Source: Armatimonadaceae bacterium
GTDB taxonomy: Bacteria > Armatimonadota > Armatimonadia > Armatimonadales > Armatimonadaceae
DNA length: 10,399 nucleotides
Reading direction: 5' to 3'
NCBI GenBank assembly: GCA_030446525.1
Contig: JAUJNC010000165.1
Location: forward strand, 1-10,399
How positions within the stretch are numbered: position 1 is the stretch's first letter; every line of letters starts with the position of its first letter. Made by a program: the position numbers and the translations under genes. The notes under the pieces are model-generated. The model searched no databases, was not told the DNA's origin, and was given only the letters and a program-made list of their open reading frames with translations. Shown here piece after piece: positions 1 through 7,437 of this stretch.

Positions 1-1
1 G

Positions 2-1075
2 GACTCGGTCCGGCGGAGCTGTCTGGATCTGGTGGCGCTGGGCACGGTGGCCGACGTGACGCCGCTCGTGGGCGAGAACCGGATCCTGGTCGCGCACGGC
101 CTGCAGGCGCTGGCCCGGAGCAAGAAGGCGGGCGTGCGCGCCCTGCTGGTCAGCGCCGACCTGGCGGGCAAGCCATTGACCGCGGAAAGCATCTCGTGGA
201 AGCTGGGGCCGCGGCTGAACGCGGCCGGGCGGATGGAGGACGCCGCCCTGGCGTACCGTCTGCTCGTCACCAAAGACCCGGACGAGGCGGAGCAGCTGGC
301 CGTGCAGCTGGGCGCGCTGGCGGAAAGAAGCCGCGAGGAGACCCGCCGCGTCACGACCGAGGCGATGGCCGACGCCCTCCTGCCCGAACACGCCGGCCGG
401 CGCGTCCTCGTGCTGACGCGCCCTTCCTGGGGCAAGGGGGTGGTCGGGATCGCGGCGGCGCGCATCGTCGAGCAGTGCCGGCGCCCCGTGATCCTGCTGT
501 CCTACGACCCGGACACGGACCAGTGGCACGGCTCGGCCCGCTCGTACGGGGAGTTCAACCTGCACAGGGCGCTCCACGACTGCGCCCACCTTCTGGACCG
601 GTTCGGCGGGCACTCGCAGGCCGCGGGCGTCGCGCTCCCCGCGGCGCACCTCGCCCTGTTCCGGGAGCGGCTGCACGAGCTGGCGGCGGACGTCGTCCCC
701 GCCGAGCCGGTCGGCCCTTACCTCGACATCGACGCCGAGGTGGACGGGGGCGAATGGGACATCGCGACGCTCGAGGTGCTCGACCGGCTGGCCCCCTTCG
801 GGCGCGAGAACCCGGAGCCCCTCTTCGTGACCCGCGGCGCCCTCGCCCTCGCCCCCCGCCGGATGGGCAAAGACGGGACCCACTTCCGCATGGACGTCCG
901 CCTGCCGGGCAGCCACGGGCCGCTCAAAGCCATCTGGTTCGGCAACGGGGATCTGGCCGACAAACTCTTCCCCGGCGACGAAGTGGACATCGCCTATACG
1001 CCCAAGTTAAACGAGTGGCAGGGGCGGGTGAGCGTCGAGCTCCTGCTCCACGACCTTCGCGTCGCCGCGGGTTAA
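2..1075 (+). CDS. recJ: Single-stranded-DNA exonuclease RecJ, C-terminal part (5' end outside window)
   Basis: RecJ is a 5'-to-3' single-strand DNA exonuclease of the DHH family, acting in recombination and mismatch or base-excision repair. The frame is open from base 2 and ends at TAA 1073-1075, giving about 357 residues. Full RecJ is usually 550 residues or more, so the N-terminal DHH catalytic motifs lie upstream of the window. Visible in order: the end of the DHH domain ('LDLVALGTVADV' and 'GPRLNAAGRM'), the DHHA1 domain ('GSARSYGEFNL', then the hallmark 'FGGHSQAAG' around residue 200 of this fragment), and the C-terminal OB-like domain ('LAPFGRENPEP', 'HFRMDV', 'KAIWFG', 'DEVDIAYTPKLNEW'). 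No internal start is needed, because the first codons already match the family. The reading frame is clean. The next gene begins 77 bases downstream on the same strand, so co-transcription is possible but unproven. Confidence 0.95.
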   Translation, partial: DSVRRSCLDLVALGTVADVTPLVGENRILVAHGLQALARSKKAGVRALLVSADLAGKPLTAESISWKLGPRLNAAGRMEDAALAYRLLVTKDPDEAEQLAVQLGALAERSREETRRVTTEAMADALLPEHAGRRVLVLTRPSWGKGVVGIAAARIVEQCRRPVILLSYDPDTDQWHGSARSYGEFNLHRALHDCAHLLDRFGGHSQAAGVALPAAHLALFRERLHELAADVVPAEPVGPYLDIDAEVDGGEWDIATLEVLDRLAPFGRENPEPLFVTRGALALAPRRMGKDGTHFRMDVRLPGSHGPLKAIWFGNGDLADKLFPGDEVDIAYTPKLNEWQGRVSVELLLHDLRVAAG

Positions 1076-1138
1076 CACCGGCTGGCGGGCCGCTGTCGTC
1101 ACCCCCGGCCGCATCATGGCGTTGCGGGACCAGGTGTT

Positions 1139-1147
1139 GGAAGGAGG
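1139..1147 (+). promoter_or_regulatory. Ribosome binding site of the SDR gene
   Basis: GGAAGGAGG lies five bases before the ATG at 1153. It decides that start over the longer open frame upstream, whose earlier codons are Arg/Gly/Pro-rich and look non-coding. Confidence 0.85.
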
Positions 1148-1152
1148 CCCTC

Positions 1153-1911
1153 ATGAGGCTGAAAGACAAGGTTGTTGTCGTCACGGGCGGCGCCAAAGGG
1201 ATAGGGCGCGCCACCTGTCGCGCCTTCGCCAGCGAGGGGGCCGCGGTCGTCGTGAACTACAGCGCGTCGCGGGCCGAGGCCGAAGCCCTCGTCCGTGGCA
1301 TCGAAACGGGGGGTGGGCAAGCCGTCGCCGTACAAGCCGATGTCGCGAAGGATGCGGAGGCGCGGGCGCTTATCGGCGCGGCGGTGGAGCGGTTCGGGCG
1401 GCTGGACGCACTCATAAACAACGCGGGCTTCACCCGGCGCGTGCCGCACCGCGAGCTGGACCTGCTCACCGAGGACCTGATCGAGCGCACCCTGGCCGTG
1501 AACACCCGGGGGCCGCTCTACTGCGCCCGCGCCGCGGTTCCTCATCTTCTGCAGAGCAACCCGGGGTTCATCGTCAACATCACTTCGGTGGCCGGCATAC
1601 GGGGTACGGGCAGCTCGCTCATCTATGCCGCGTCCAAGGCGGCCTTATCCACCATGACCAGATCGCTCGCGCGCGCTCTCGCCCCGGAGATCCGCGTCAA
1701 CGCCATCGCGCCCGGGTTCGTGGACACCGGTTTCGCCGGCTGGCCGGCGGAGGCTGCCGAGCAGGCCCGACAGGACGGTCATATCGGGCGGCTGGTCGAG
1801 CCCGAAGATGTCGCCGCCGCCGCGCTTTTCCTGGTGACCGACGGCGGCGCGCTGACGGGTGAGGAGATCGTGCTGGACGGCGGGATCATCTCGCTGGGCC
1901 CGCGCCGCTGA
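1153..1911 (+). CDS. Short-chain dehydrogenase/reductase, FabG-like
   Basis: This is a complete 252-residue classical SDR, a cytosolic NAD(P)(H)-dependent oxidoreductase with a Rossmann fold and the usual family length. Visible motifs are the cofactor glycine motif TGGAKGIG (residues 11-18), NNAG (89-92) and a complete catalytic tetrad of Asn117, Ser145, Tyr158 and Lys162 in YAASK. Further on come 'VNAIAPGFVDT' and the C-terminal 'LTGEEIVLDGG' seen in FabG-like enzymes. The ATG at 1153 has a strong ribosome binding site. The best-known relatives reduce 3-oxoacyl-ACP, but many FabG-like paralogues act on sugars, alcohols or ketones. No fatty-acid synthesis gene is beside it, so I give no gene symbol and leave the substrate open. 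It follows recJ by 77 bases on the same strand. Its stop faces the end of the DUF1499 gene 25 bases away (convergent), with no clear terminator hairpin between them. Confidence 0.93.
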   Translation: MRLKDKVVVVTGGAKGIGRATCRAFASEGAAVVVNYSASRAEAEALVRGIETGGGQAVAVQADVAKDAEARALIGAAVERFGRLDALINNAGFTRRVPHRELDLLTEDLIERTLAVNTRGPLYCARAAVPHLLQSNPGFIVNITSVAGIRGTGSSLIYAASKAALSTMTRSLARALAPEIRVNAIAPGFVDTGFAGWPAEAAEQARQDGHIGRLVEPEDVAAAALFLVTDGGALTGEEIVLDGGIISLGPRR

Positions 1912-1936
1912 AGCCTCCCGATGAGATCAGGCAGGT

Positions 1937-2392
1937 TCACATCCGGCGTGCCGGGGGGAGCTTCCGGTCCATGGCGGCCTGGAGGGCGCGGATGTGGCGG
2001 GCGTTCTCGCCCAGGTCGCCCCGGCCGACGCGGGAGCGGGAGCGGACCGTGACCCGCGATCGGCCGCCGTCCGGCCCGTCCGGGGTGACGTGGACCGTCA
2101 GGTCGTCCGTGAACCCGCCGACGCCGGTGCGGACCTCGACGCGGACCGTGCGGTCCTGTTGGTCCACGGCGACGACACGCCAGCGCGGCAGCCGGCGCGC
2201 GGCGGCCGCCGCCGCCGCCAGGGTCGTGGCCGGGGGAGCGTCGTAGCGCCGATCCTGGAGGTCCGGGTAGCCGGGGTGCCGGCCCGTCGTCACGTCGTTG
2301 GTGGTCAGCCAGGCGCGAGGGACCAGGAGCGCGCCGGCCGCGCCGAGCGCGGCCAGGCCAAGGGCGATGCGGGCGACGCGTGATGGCTGCAA
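1937..2392 (-). CDS. DUF1499 family protein with N-terminal membrane anchor
   Basis: This is a 151-residue protein of the DUF1499 family, which has no established biochemical role. Residues about 6-24 ('VARIALGLAALGAAGALL') form a hydrophobic segment, probably a membrane anchor, leaving the rest outside the cytoplasm. The family core begins at 'GYPDLQDRRY' (about 41-50), continues through 'PRWRVVAVDQQDRTVRVEV' and 'FTDDLTVHV', and ends with the characteristic 'VTVRSRSRVGRGDLGENA'. I chose the TTG at 2392 because AGGA sits five bases before it and overlaps the SWIM stop codon, the arrangement seen at other junctions in this operon. An ATG at 2413, in the same frame and overlapping the SWIM gene by 14 bases, is the alternative and adds seven residues, but it has no visible Shine-Dalgarno. 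This is the last gene of the minus-strand operon. Confidence 0.85.
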   Translation of the reverse strand: MQPSRVARIALGLAALGAAGALLVPRAWLTTNDVTTGRHPGYPDLQDRRYDAPPATTLAAAAAAARRLPRWRVVAVDQQDRTVRVEVRTGVGGFTDDLTVHVTPDGPDGGRSRVTVRSRSRVGRGDLGENARHIRALQAAMDRKLPPARRM

Positions 2393-2399
2393 GGCCGTC

Positions 2400-2891
2400 C
2401 TAATCTGCCGCATCCAGCAAAACATCCATGCCGCGCCGGGATGCCTGCGGATAGATCCGCTCCATCGCGTCCAGGAACGGCGTCTCCGCGCGCCAGAAGG
2501 GGAAGCTCCCCAGGCGCTTCGGCAAAGCCGCCGACACGGGGGGTGTCCGGACCTCACCCGGGAAGTCTTCCGGGAGCGGCTTGCCGAGCCAGAAGCCGGA
2601 CGGGTCCGCCGAGAGCGGCTCCGGCGCGGCCGGCACGGGCGCAGCATCGTCCTCCCCGCCGGCGTCGGTGAGCTGCGCCACCAGTTCTTCCCGGGTGGTG
2701 CCGCGCAGCACGAAGAGGAGGAACGGGTCGCGGTCGAACTCCTCGCCCAGCAGGTAATAAACGGCCGCGACGTGTTTGCACGGGTTGGACCAGTCCGGGC
2801 AGCAAGAGTCCGTCGCCAGTTCCAGCATCGAACTGGAATAATTCCAAAGGACCGACTCGCACAACACCTCCGCAAACACCTGCGGCTCCAA
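2400..2891 (-). CDS. SWIM zinc-finger protein, C-terminal part (gene frame-broken upstream)
   Basis: This open 163-codon segment is the C-terminal half of a SWIM-domain protein. SWIM is a zinc-binding fold with pattern CxCx(n)CxH, found in bacteria, archaea and eukaryotes and proposed to bind DNA or proteins. In bacteria it is often encoded next to SNF2 helicases, as here. The core is visible as 'CCPDWSNPCKHVAAVYYLL' followed by 'EEFDRDPFLLFVLRGTTREEL', which is typical of this subfamily. The first zinc ligands read 'DSCCPDW' where relatives read 'DCSCPDW', so the first Cys/Ser pair is swapped or misread. The frame formally opens with TTG at 2891, but that is unlikely to be the real start. 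The gene most likely begins at ATG 3252, with the intervening part shifted between frames (next entry). The full gene would encode about 284 residues. The tail after the zinc finger is Pro/Ala-rich and then ends in an unrecognised segment. Confidence 0.85.
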   Translation of the reverse strand: MEPQVFAEVLCESVLWNYSSSMLELATDSCCPDWSNPCKHVAAVYYLLGEEFDRDPFLLFVLRGTTREELVAQLTDAGGEDDAAPVPAAPEPLSADPSGFWLGKPLPEDFPGEVRTPPVSAALPKRLGSFPFWRAETPFLDAMERIYPQASRRGMDVLLDAAD

Positions 2892-3252
2892 CCACTACAG
2901 CACAGAGAAGCATACGCACGCGTGCGCTAGACAGCCTCTGACTCACGTCCGAGACACTCACTACGACCAGAAAATCTCAATGCAGTCACCCGGTAGGGCT
3001 TAGGGGCGCGAGCCCTGAACCTGGACCGTCACCTTGCCCGCTCTCGGTGTCTATCGCTGGCACCTGGCCGCTGCGGGCATACGACCAGCCCGCGCGTCAG
3101 CCGCGCGCCGAGTTAAGGAGACTCCAGGACCGCCATCAGCGCTTCGCCCACCGGAGGCTCTCGCCGAAGGCGCTCGCCTTGGACTGCGCCTTGATGCTGC
3201 CTGGCCTCGCGCGGCCGGGACGGCTCCCAGAACTCGTAGTACGGGGAGTCAT
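2892..3252 (-). pseudogene. N-terminal half of the SWIM protein gene, scattered over several frames
   Basis: No single frame is open here, but pieces of a SWIM-protein N-terminus appear in order in alternating minus frames. They are 'YYEFWEPSRP' just after the ATG at 3252, then 'IKAQSKASAFGES' and 'RWAKR', then 'MAVLES' and 'LGARLTRG', 'SYARSGQV', 'AIDTES', 'VQVQGS' and 'PYRVT' by about 2980. The order and spacing match SNF2-linked SWIM proteins. At least five or six small indels would restore one frame. The ATG at 3252 has a good ribosome binding site placed at the SNF2 stop. From about 2980 to 2890 the family resemblance nearly disappears and the base composition is less G+C-rich. Either the gene is decaying or this stretch was poorly sequenced. 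Survival of motifs between indels favours error. Confidence 0.7.
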
Positions 3253-3256
3253 GGTT

Positions 3257-3264
3257 CTTCTCCT
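3257..3264 (-). promoter_or_regulatory. Ribosome binding site of the SWIM gene, overlapping the SNF2 stop
   Basis: AGGAGAAG precedes the ATG at 3252. Its first two bases are the last two of the TAG that would end the SNF2 gene once its frame is corrected, so termination and re-initiation could be coupled. This site identifies 3252 as the SWIM start. Confidence 0.7.
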
Positions 3265-4177
3265 AATCCCCGATCGCTTCCTTGCGCAGGGCGAACAGGG
3301 CCTTCAGGCTCCGCGGTGAAAGCTCCGTCAGCCAGTCCTCGCCGGTCCCACGACGCTGCCGGCGGGATTTTCCTTGCCGGCGATCATCTCGTCGATCTTC
3401 TCCTCCAGCGTCCCCGCGCAGACGAACTTGTGCACCTGCACGTTCCTGGTCTGGCCGATGCGAAACGCCCGGTCGGTCGCCTGGTTCTCCACGGCCAGGT
3501 TCCGCAGCGGTCGAAGTGGAACACGTGATTCGCGGCGGTCAGGTTCAGGCCGGTGCCGCCGGCCTTGAGCAACAGCACGAAAAGGCGCGGCCCGGCCGCG
3601 TCCTGGAACCGCTCCACCATGCGGTCGCGGTTCTTTTTCACGACGCCGCCGTGCAGAAGGAGGCCTCCCCGGCCGAACGTTTCCTGCAGGTGCCTCCTGG
3701 ATCATCCGCCCATCTCGGCGAACTGGGAGAAGATGAGCGCCTTGTCCCCGGCCGCCAGCGCCTCCTCCAGCATCTCGGACAGGCGCGCCAGCACTTCCGG
3801 AGCGCCCCGGCGGCGGCGAGTTGTCGCCCAGAAACTGCGCCCGGATGGTTGCAGATTCCTCTTGAGCTTGGAAAGCGTCGCCAGCACCAGCCCCCGTCGC
3901 CCGATGCCCTCGGCCTCCTCCAGCGCCTCCTCGGCGTCCCGGACGACGGCCTCGTAGAAGGACGCCTGCTCGCGCGTCAGGGTGCAGAAGACCTTCATCT
4001 CCATCTTCTCGGGCAGGTCGGCGATGATGGCCTTGTCGGTCTTGAGGCGGCGCAGGATGAACGGGCCGGTCAGCCGCTTGAGCCGCCGGGCCGCTTCGGG
4101 GTCCGCGCCGGTCTGAATGGGCGCGAAGAACGTCCTTGCCAGACTCGGCCTGGCTGCCCAGGAAGCCGGGGTTCGAA
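3263..4177 (-). pseudogene. SNF2 helicase C-terminal (helicase lobe 2) region, frame-broken
   Basis: The C-terminal half of the SNF2 helicase is recognisable but alternates between all three minus frames. In order: '[10 protein letters not shown]' (about 4173-4144), 'TFFAPIQTG' (about 4133-4107), '[19 protein letters not shown]', 'LATLSKLK', 'CNHP', 'AQFLGDNS', '[10 protein letters not shown]', '[12 protein letters not shown]', 'HLQETFGR', '[12 protein letters not shown]', motif V '[18 protein letters not shown]', motif VI '[14 protein letters not shown]', '[15 protein letters not shown]', and finally '[19 protein letters not shown]' ending at TAG 3263-3265. Net shifts are inferred near 4174, 4131-4143, 3857, 3840, 3793, 3703, 3690, 3505 and 3346. 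Nearly every motif residue is intact between shifts, so this is either a very recent wreck or sequence error. Corrected, the whole gene would encode roughly 1,040 residues, the normal family size. Confidence 0.85.
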
Positions 4178-6379
4178 CTCCATGATCGACCAGAGGTCGC
4201 CCACGTGGTTCTCGACCGGCGTCCCGGTGAGCGCGATCCGGCAGTCCGCGGGGAGCGAGCGCGCCGCCTTCGCCTGTTTGGTCTCCGGGTTCTTGATGTT
4301 CTGCGCCTCATCCAGGACGACGGCCGCCCAGGGCACCTCCTTGAGCGTCTCGAAGTCCCGGTGCAGCAGCGCGAAGCTGGAAAGGACGACCGCGTGCTCG
4401 TTCGCCTCCTTGACGAGCGCCGGGCCTCTGGCCCGCCCCAGCCCGTGGTGGACCAGGACGGGCAGTTCGGGGGCGAAGCGGGCCGCCTCCTTCTGCCAGT
4501 TGCCGACCACGGAGGTGGGGCAGACCACCAGCGTCGGGCGCCGCTCACCGGTCTGCCAGTGCCGGTGGAGGAGCGCCAGCGTCTGGGGGGTCTTCCCGAG
4601 CCCCATGTCGTCGGCCAGGCAGGCGCCCAGCCCCCATTTGCGCAGGAAGGTCATCCAGGAGTAGCCGCGCAGCTGGTAGGGGCGCAGGGTCGCCCGGAAG
4701 CCGTCCGGCAGGGGCGCCTCCTCCACGGCGGCGCTGCCTTCCAGCTGCGACAAAAACTCCGCGATCCAGCCGGTCGCCGTGACGCCCTCGAAGGGGATGC
4801 CGCCCGGCGTGCTGGCCAGGCCCAAGGCCATGCGCACCACGTCGCGCGCGGGCGCCTGGGCGCCCTGTCTCTTGTTCCAGAAATCCAGGGCGGCCTGGAT
4901 CTCGTCGGCGTCGAGCTGCACCCACTGCCCGCGCACTTTCACCAGGGACGCTTTCTGGCGCGCAAGCTTCCGCAGCTCCGGGAGCGACAGGGACTGGTCG
5001 CCCAGGGCCACCTCCCAGTCGACGTCGACCAGGCTCTCCAGGGACAGGCCGGCGTTCGCCTGCATCTTGGGAGGCTTCACGTGGGCGCGGGTCGCGAGCC
5101 GCAGCTTGGTCCCCTTGCGCGTCCACCAGGCGGGCAGCAGCACGCCGAAGCCGGCCCCCTCCAGCAGCCATGCCTGCTCGGTGAGGAAACGGTGCGCGCC
5201 GTTCGTGTCCAGCGCATAGCCGCCGGGCGCGGGCGTTTTCATGCTCTGTTCGATGTCCGGGCAGACCCGCGCTGCGTACCCGAGCGAGGAGAGGAGGTAC
5301 TCGCGCGGCTGGAACGCGTCGCGCTTCAGAAGGGATGCCGTGCGCCCCCGCGCCGCCCAGGCCTTCTCCGCCGGGACCAGCAGGCTGGGGTCGTCGACGG
5401 CCTGCAGCAGGTAGCGGACGTACCACGCGTCGGTCTCGCCCTCCTCCGGCTCCTCCAGGCGGAAGCAGAGCTTGAACGGCGCGGCCAGCGACACGGACAG
5501 CGGGCGGCGCCATTCCCGGACGCTCGCGGCAAAGCGCGCCAGCTCCCCCGCGTCGCCGTCCATGTGTCCGTCCGGCGCGCGCAGGGCGTGCAGCCACTGC
5601 TCGTGGAGGCTGTCGAAGGCGGGCGCCGGGGCCTTCCCCCGCCGGCGCGGCGCGGGCAGGGCCGTTTCGCCGGGCGCGGCGGGACACCGGACCAGATAGT
5701 CGCAGGCCCGGGTGAGAAAGGCGGAAAGCACCTCGGCCGGCGGCGTGTCGGGCGGCCCGCCCGTCCCGCGGGCGAGGGCGCGGCAGGCGTCCGGCATCGC
5801 CCGGGCGAGCGCCGCCAGCCGGTCCGTGTCCGCCCCGGTGAAGACCGGCTCCCACCGCGCCCGGTACGCCTGGCCGGATTTTTCGACGCCGGGCAGGAAC
5901 TGCTGCCGCGCCACGAGCGCCCCGGCAAAGCGCAGCGCGGTCGCGAGGTACGCCAGCGATCTTCCCGCGACCACGCCGGGCGCCAGGGCATCCCGCCCGG
6001 ACGCGGCGCCCAGGAGCGCCACGGCCTTGTCCGGCGGCAGGGGAAGTACCGTCACGGTCCAGGGGGCGAGCTGGAGCGATGCCCCGGGTTCCGGCGGCTC
6101 GGCGACAAGGGGGCTGGACGCGACCGGAGTCCCGCCGGATGTTGTGGGCAGCCAGAGGACGGCGGACTCCGCCTCCTTCGGCTCGCACGTGAGGCCGTGC
6201 GCTCCCTCGCTGAGCGCACTCGCGCAGGCGACGGCGCCGGCGTCATACGGCAGAGCCTGCGGGCCGGAAGCCTCGGCCTTCGTCCGGCGCCGCCGGGCGG
6301 ACCCGGAGGCCGGCTCGGCCGGCCTTTCGCCCCAGAGCAGTATCCGGTGGTCGAGGACCCCCACCTGCAGGATAATCAT
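4070..6379 (-). CDS. SNF2/SWI2-family DEAD/H-like helicase, N-terminal and lobe 1 (frame lost near 4175)
   Basis: SNF2 proteins are ATP-driven double-stranded-DNA translocases. The bacterial role of this group is not established. The open frame has 769 codons, but family similarity stops near residue 735 at 'WSIMEF', after which the frame is wrong until the stop at 4070. Residues 1 to about 390 are the variable N-terminal region, beginning '[18 protein letters not shown]' as in relatives. About 390-530 is the SNF2-associated DUF3670 region ('[20 protein letters not shown]', '[17 protein letters not shown]'). Lobe 1 follows, with Walker A '[15 protein letters not shown]' (catalytic Lys596), '[20 protein letters not shown]', the DEAQ box at 690-693 (Walker B) and motif III '[10 protein letters not shown]'. 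The start ATG at 6379 is preceded by AGGGGG, ten bases away. The gene lies 14 bases after the DAHP synthase and just before the SWIM gene. Confidence 0.92.
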   Translation of the reverse strand: MIILQVGVLDHRILLWGERPAEPASGSARRRRTKAEASGPQALPYDAGAVACASALSEGAHGLTCEPKEAESAVLWLPTTSGGTPVASSPLVAEPPEPGASLQLAPWTVTVLPLPPDKAVALLGAASGRDALAPGVVAGRSLAYLATALRFAGALVARQQFLPGVEKSGQAYRARWEPVFTGADTDRLAALARAMPDACRALARGTGGPPDTPPAEVLSAFLTRACDYLVRCPAAPGETALPAPRRRGKAPAPAFDSLHEQWLHALRAPDGHMDGDAGELARFAASVREWRRPLSVSLAAPFKLCFRLEEPEEGETDAWYVRYLLQAVDDPSLLVPAEKAWAARGRTASLLKRDAFQPREYLLSSLGYAARVCPDIEQSMKTPAPGGYALDTNGAHRFLTEQAWLLEGAGFGVLLPAWWTRKGTKLRLATRAHVKPPKMQANAGLSLESLVDVDWEVALGDQSLSLPELRKLARQKASLVKVRGQWVQLDADEIQAALDFWNKRQGAQAPARDVVRMALGLASTPGGIPFEGVTATGWIAEFLSQLEGSAAVEEAPLPDGFRATLRPYQLRGYSWMTFLRKWGLGACLADDMGLGKTPQTLALLHRHWQTGERRPTLVVCPTSVVGNWQKEAARFAPELPVLVHHGLGRARGPALVKEANEHAVVLSSFALLHRDFETLKEVPWAAVVLDEAQNIKNPETKQAKAARSLPADCRIALTGTPVENHVGDLWSIMEFEPRLPGQPGRVWQGRSSRPFRPARTPKRPGGSSG

Positions 6380-6389
6380 GTGCTATCAG

Positions 6390-6395
6390 CCCCCT
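6390..6395 (-). promoter_or_regulatory. Ribosome binding site of the SNF2 gene, overlapping the DAHP synthase stop
   Basis: AGGGGG lies ten bases upstream of the ATG at 6379. It shares the A and G of the preceding TAG stop (6394-6396), so ribosomes ending on DAHP synthase arrive on the SNF2 start signal. Confidence 0.6.
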
Positions 6396-7437
6396 ACAGG
6401 GAGCGCCCGACGGTCTCGGCGACGGGCTTGATCTCGGCCATGAGCCGGGCGAACAGGTCGGGGGTCACCTGCTGCGGGCCGTCCTTGAGGGCGCGCTCGG
6501 GGTGGGGGTGCACCTCGATCAGCAGGGCGTCCGCGCCCACGGCCACCGCCCCGCGGCACAGGGGCAGGACGAGCGAGGAGCGCCCCGCCCCCTGCGACGG
6601 GTCGACGACGAGCGGGAGGTGGGACAGCTCCCGGACGGCGGGTATGGCGGACAGGTCCAGGGTGTTGCGCGTGTAGGTCTCGAACGTGCGGATGCCGCGC
6701 TCGCAGAGCATGACGTCCTTGTTGCCGCGCATCAGGACGTACTCGGCCGCCTGGAGCCACTCCTCGATCTTGGCGCTCATGCCCCGTTTCAGGCAGACCG
6801 GCGTGCGCGCGCCGCCGATCTCGCGCAGCAGGTCGTAGTTCTGCATGTTACGTGTGCCGATCTGCAGGATGTCGGCGTACTCGCAGACCAGCTCGACGTT
6901 GCGCGGGTCCATGACCTCGGTGATGATCGGCAGGCCCGTCTCCTCGCGCGCCTCGGCCAGCAGCTTCAGACCGTCCACGCCCATGCCCTGGAACGAGTAG
7001 GGCGACGTGCTGGGCTTGTACGCCCCGCCGCGCAGGACGGTCGCGCCCTGCCGCTTGACGGCGCGCGCCGTTTCCAGCAGCTGCTCCCGCGACTCGACCG
7101 TGCACGGCCCCGCCATGACCACGACGGGCGCGTCGCCGCCGATCTTGACACCGCGCACGTCGATCACGGTCGGCTCGGCGTGGTACTCGCGGGCGGCGAG
7201 CTTGTAGGGCTTGTCCACCAGGTGCACGTCGTCGACGAACGGCAGGGCGCGCAGGTACGGTCGGAGGCGGTCGAACTCGTCCAGGAACGCCCCGCCCACG
7301 AGGGCGCCGCCGACGGCGCCGAAGACCGTCCGCTCGGTGCCGGTGATGGCGTGGACGCCGTAGCCCCACTCGGCGAGCTGATCGCGGATCTCCCGGATGT
7401 CGGCTTCGGCGGCCTCTGACTTGAGAACGATGATCAT
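6394..7437 (-). CDS. aroF: 3-deoxy-7-phosphoheptulonate (DAHP) synthase, type I-beta, with N-terminal regulatory domain
   Basis: The 347-residue enzyme condenses phosphoenolpyruvate with erythrose 4-phosphate, the first step of the shikimate pathway. Residues 1 to about 75 form the ferredoxin/ACT-like regulatory domain of the Thermotoga type ('MIIVLKSEA', 'GYGVHAITGTERTVFG'), which in relatives carries aromatic amino acid feedback control. The barrel shows GPCTVES (110-116), 'LRGGAYKPSTSPYSFQG', 'ITEVMDPRN', 'QIGTRNMQNYDLL', 'LKRGMSAKIEEW', 'LCERGIRTFE' and 'LIEVHPHPE'. Compared with the Thermotoga maritima metal ligands Cys102, His272, Glu298 and Asp309, a constant offset of ten gives Cys112, Gln282, Glu308 and Asp319. 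The conserved His of DPSH is thus Gln here (DPSQ), which is unusual. The start ATG at 7437 has GGAGG seven bases upstream and overlaps the hisC stop as ATGA. The symbol follows common Firmicutes naming and is a family-level assignment. Confidence 0.95.
   Translation of the reverse strand: MIIVLKSEAAEADIREIRDQLAEWGYGVHAITGTERTVFGAVGGALVGGAFLDEFDRLRPYLRALPFVDDVHLVDKPYKLAAREYHAEPTVIDVRGVKIGGDAPVVVMAGPCTVESREQLLETARAVKRQGATVLRGGAYKPSTSPYSFQGMGVDGLKLLAEAREETGLPIITEVMDPRNVELVCEYADILQIGTRNMQNYDLLREIGGARTPVCLKRGMSAKIEEWLQAAEYVLMRGNKDVMLCERGIRTFETYTRNTLDLSAIPAVRELSHLPLVVDPSQGAGRSSLVLPLCRGAVAVGADALLIEVHPHPERALKDGPQQVTPDLFARLMAEIKPVAETVGRSL

Noticed and set aside
196..1911. Long plus-strand open frame covering the recJ 3' part and the SDR gene
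   Set aside because: Its first 320 or so codons are Arg/Gly/Pro-rich out-of-frame reading of recJ. Only the part from ATG 1153, with a strong ribosome binding site, is a real gene.
4136..6676. 846-codon plus-strand open frame opposite the SNF2 gene
   Set aside because: It is antisense to a well-recognised SNF2 frame, composed of Arg/Gly/Gln-rich sequence with no domain, and is a usual shadow of G+C-rich codon bias.
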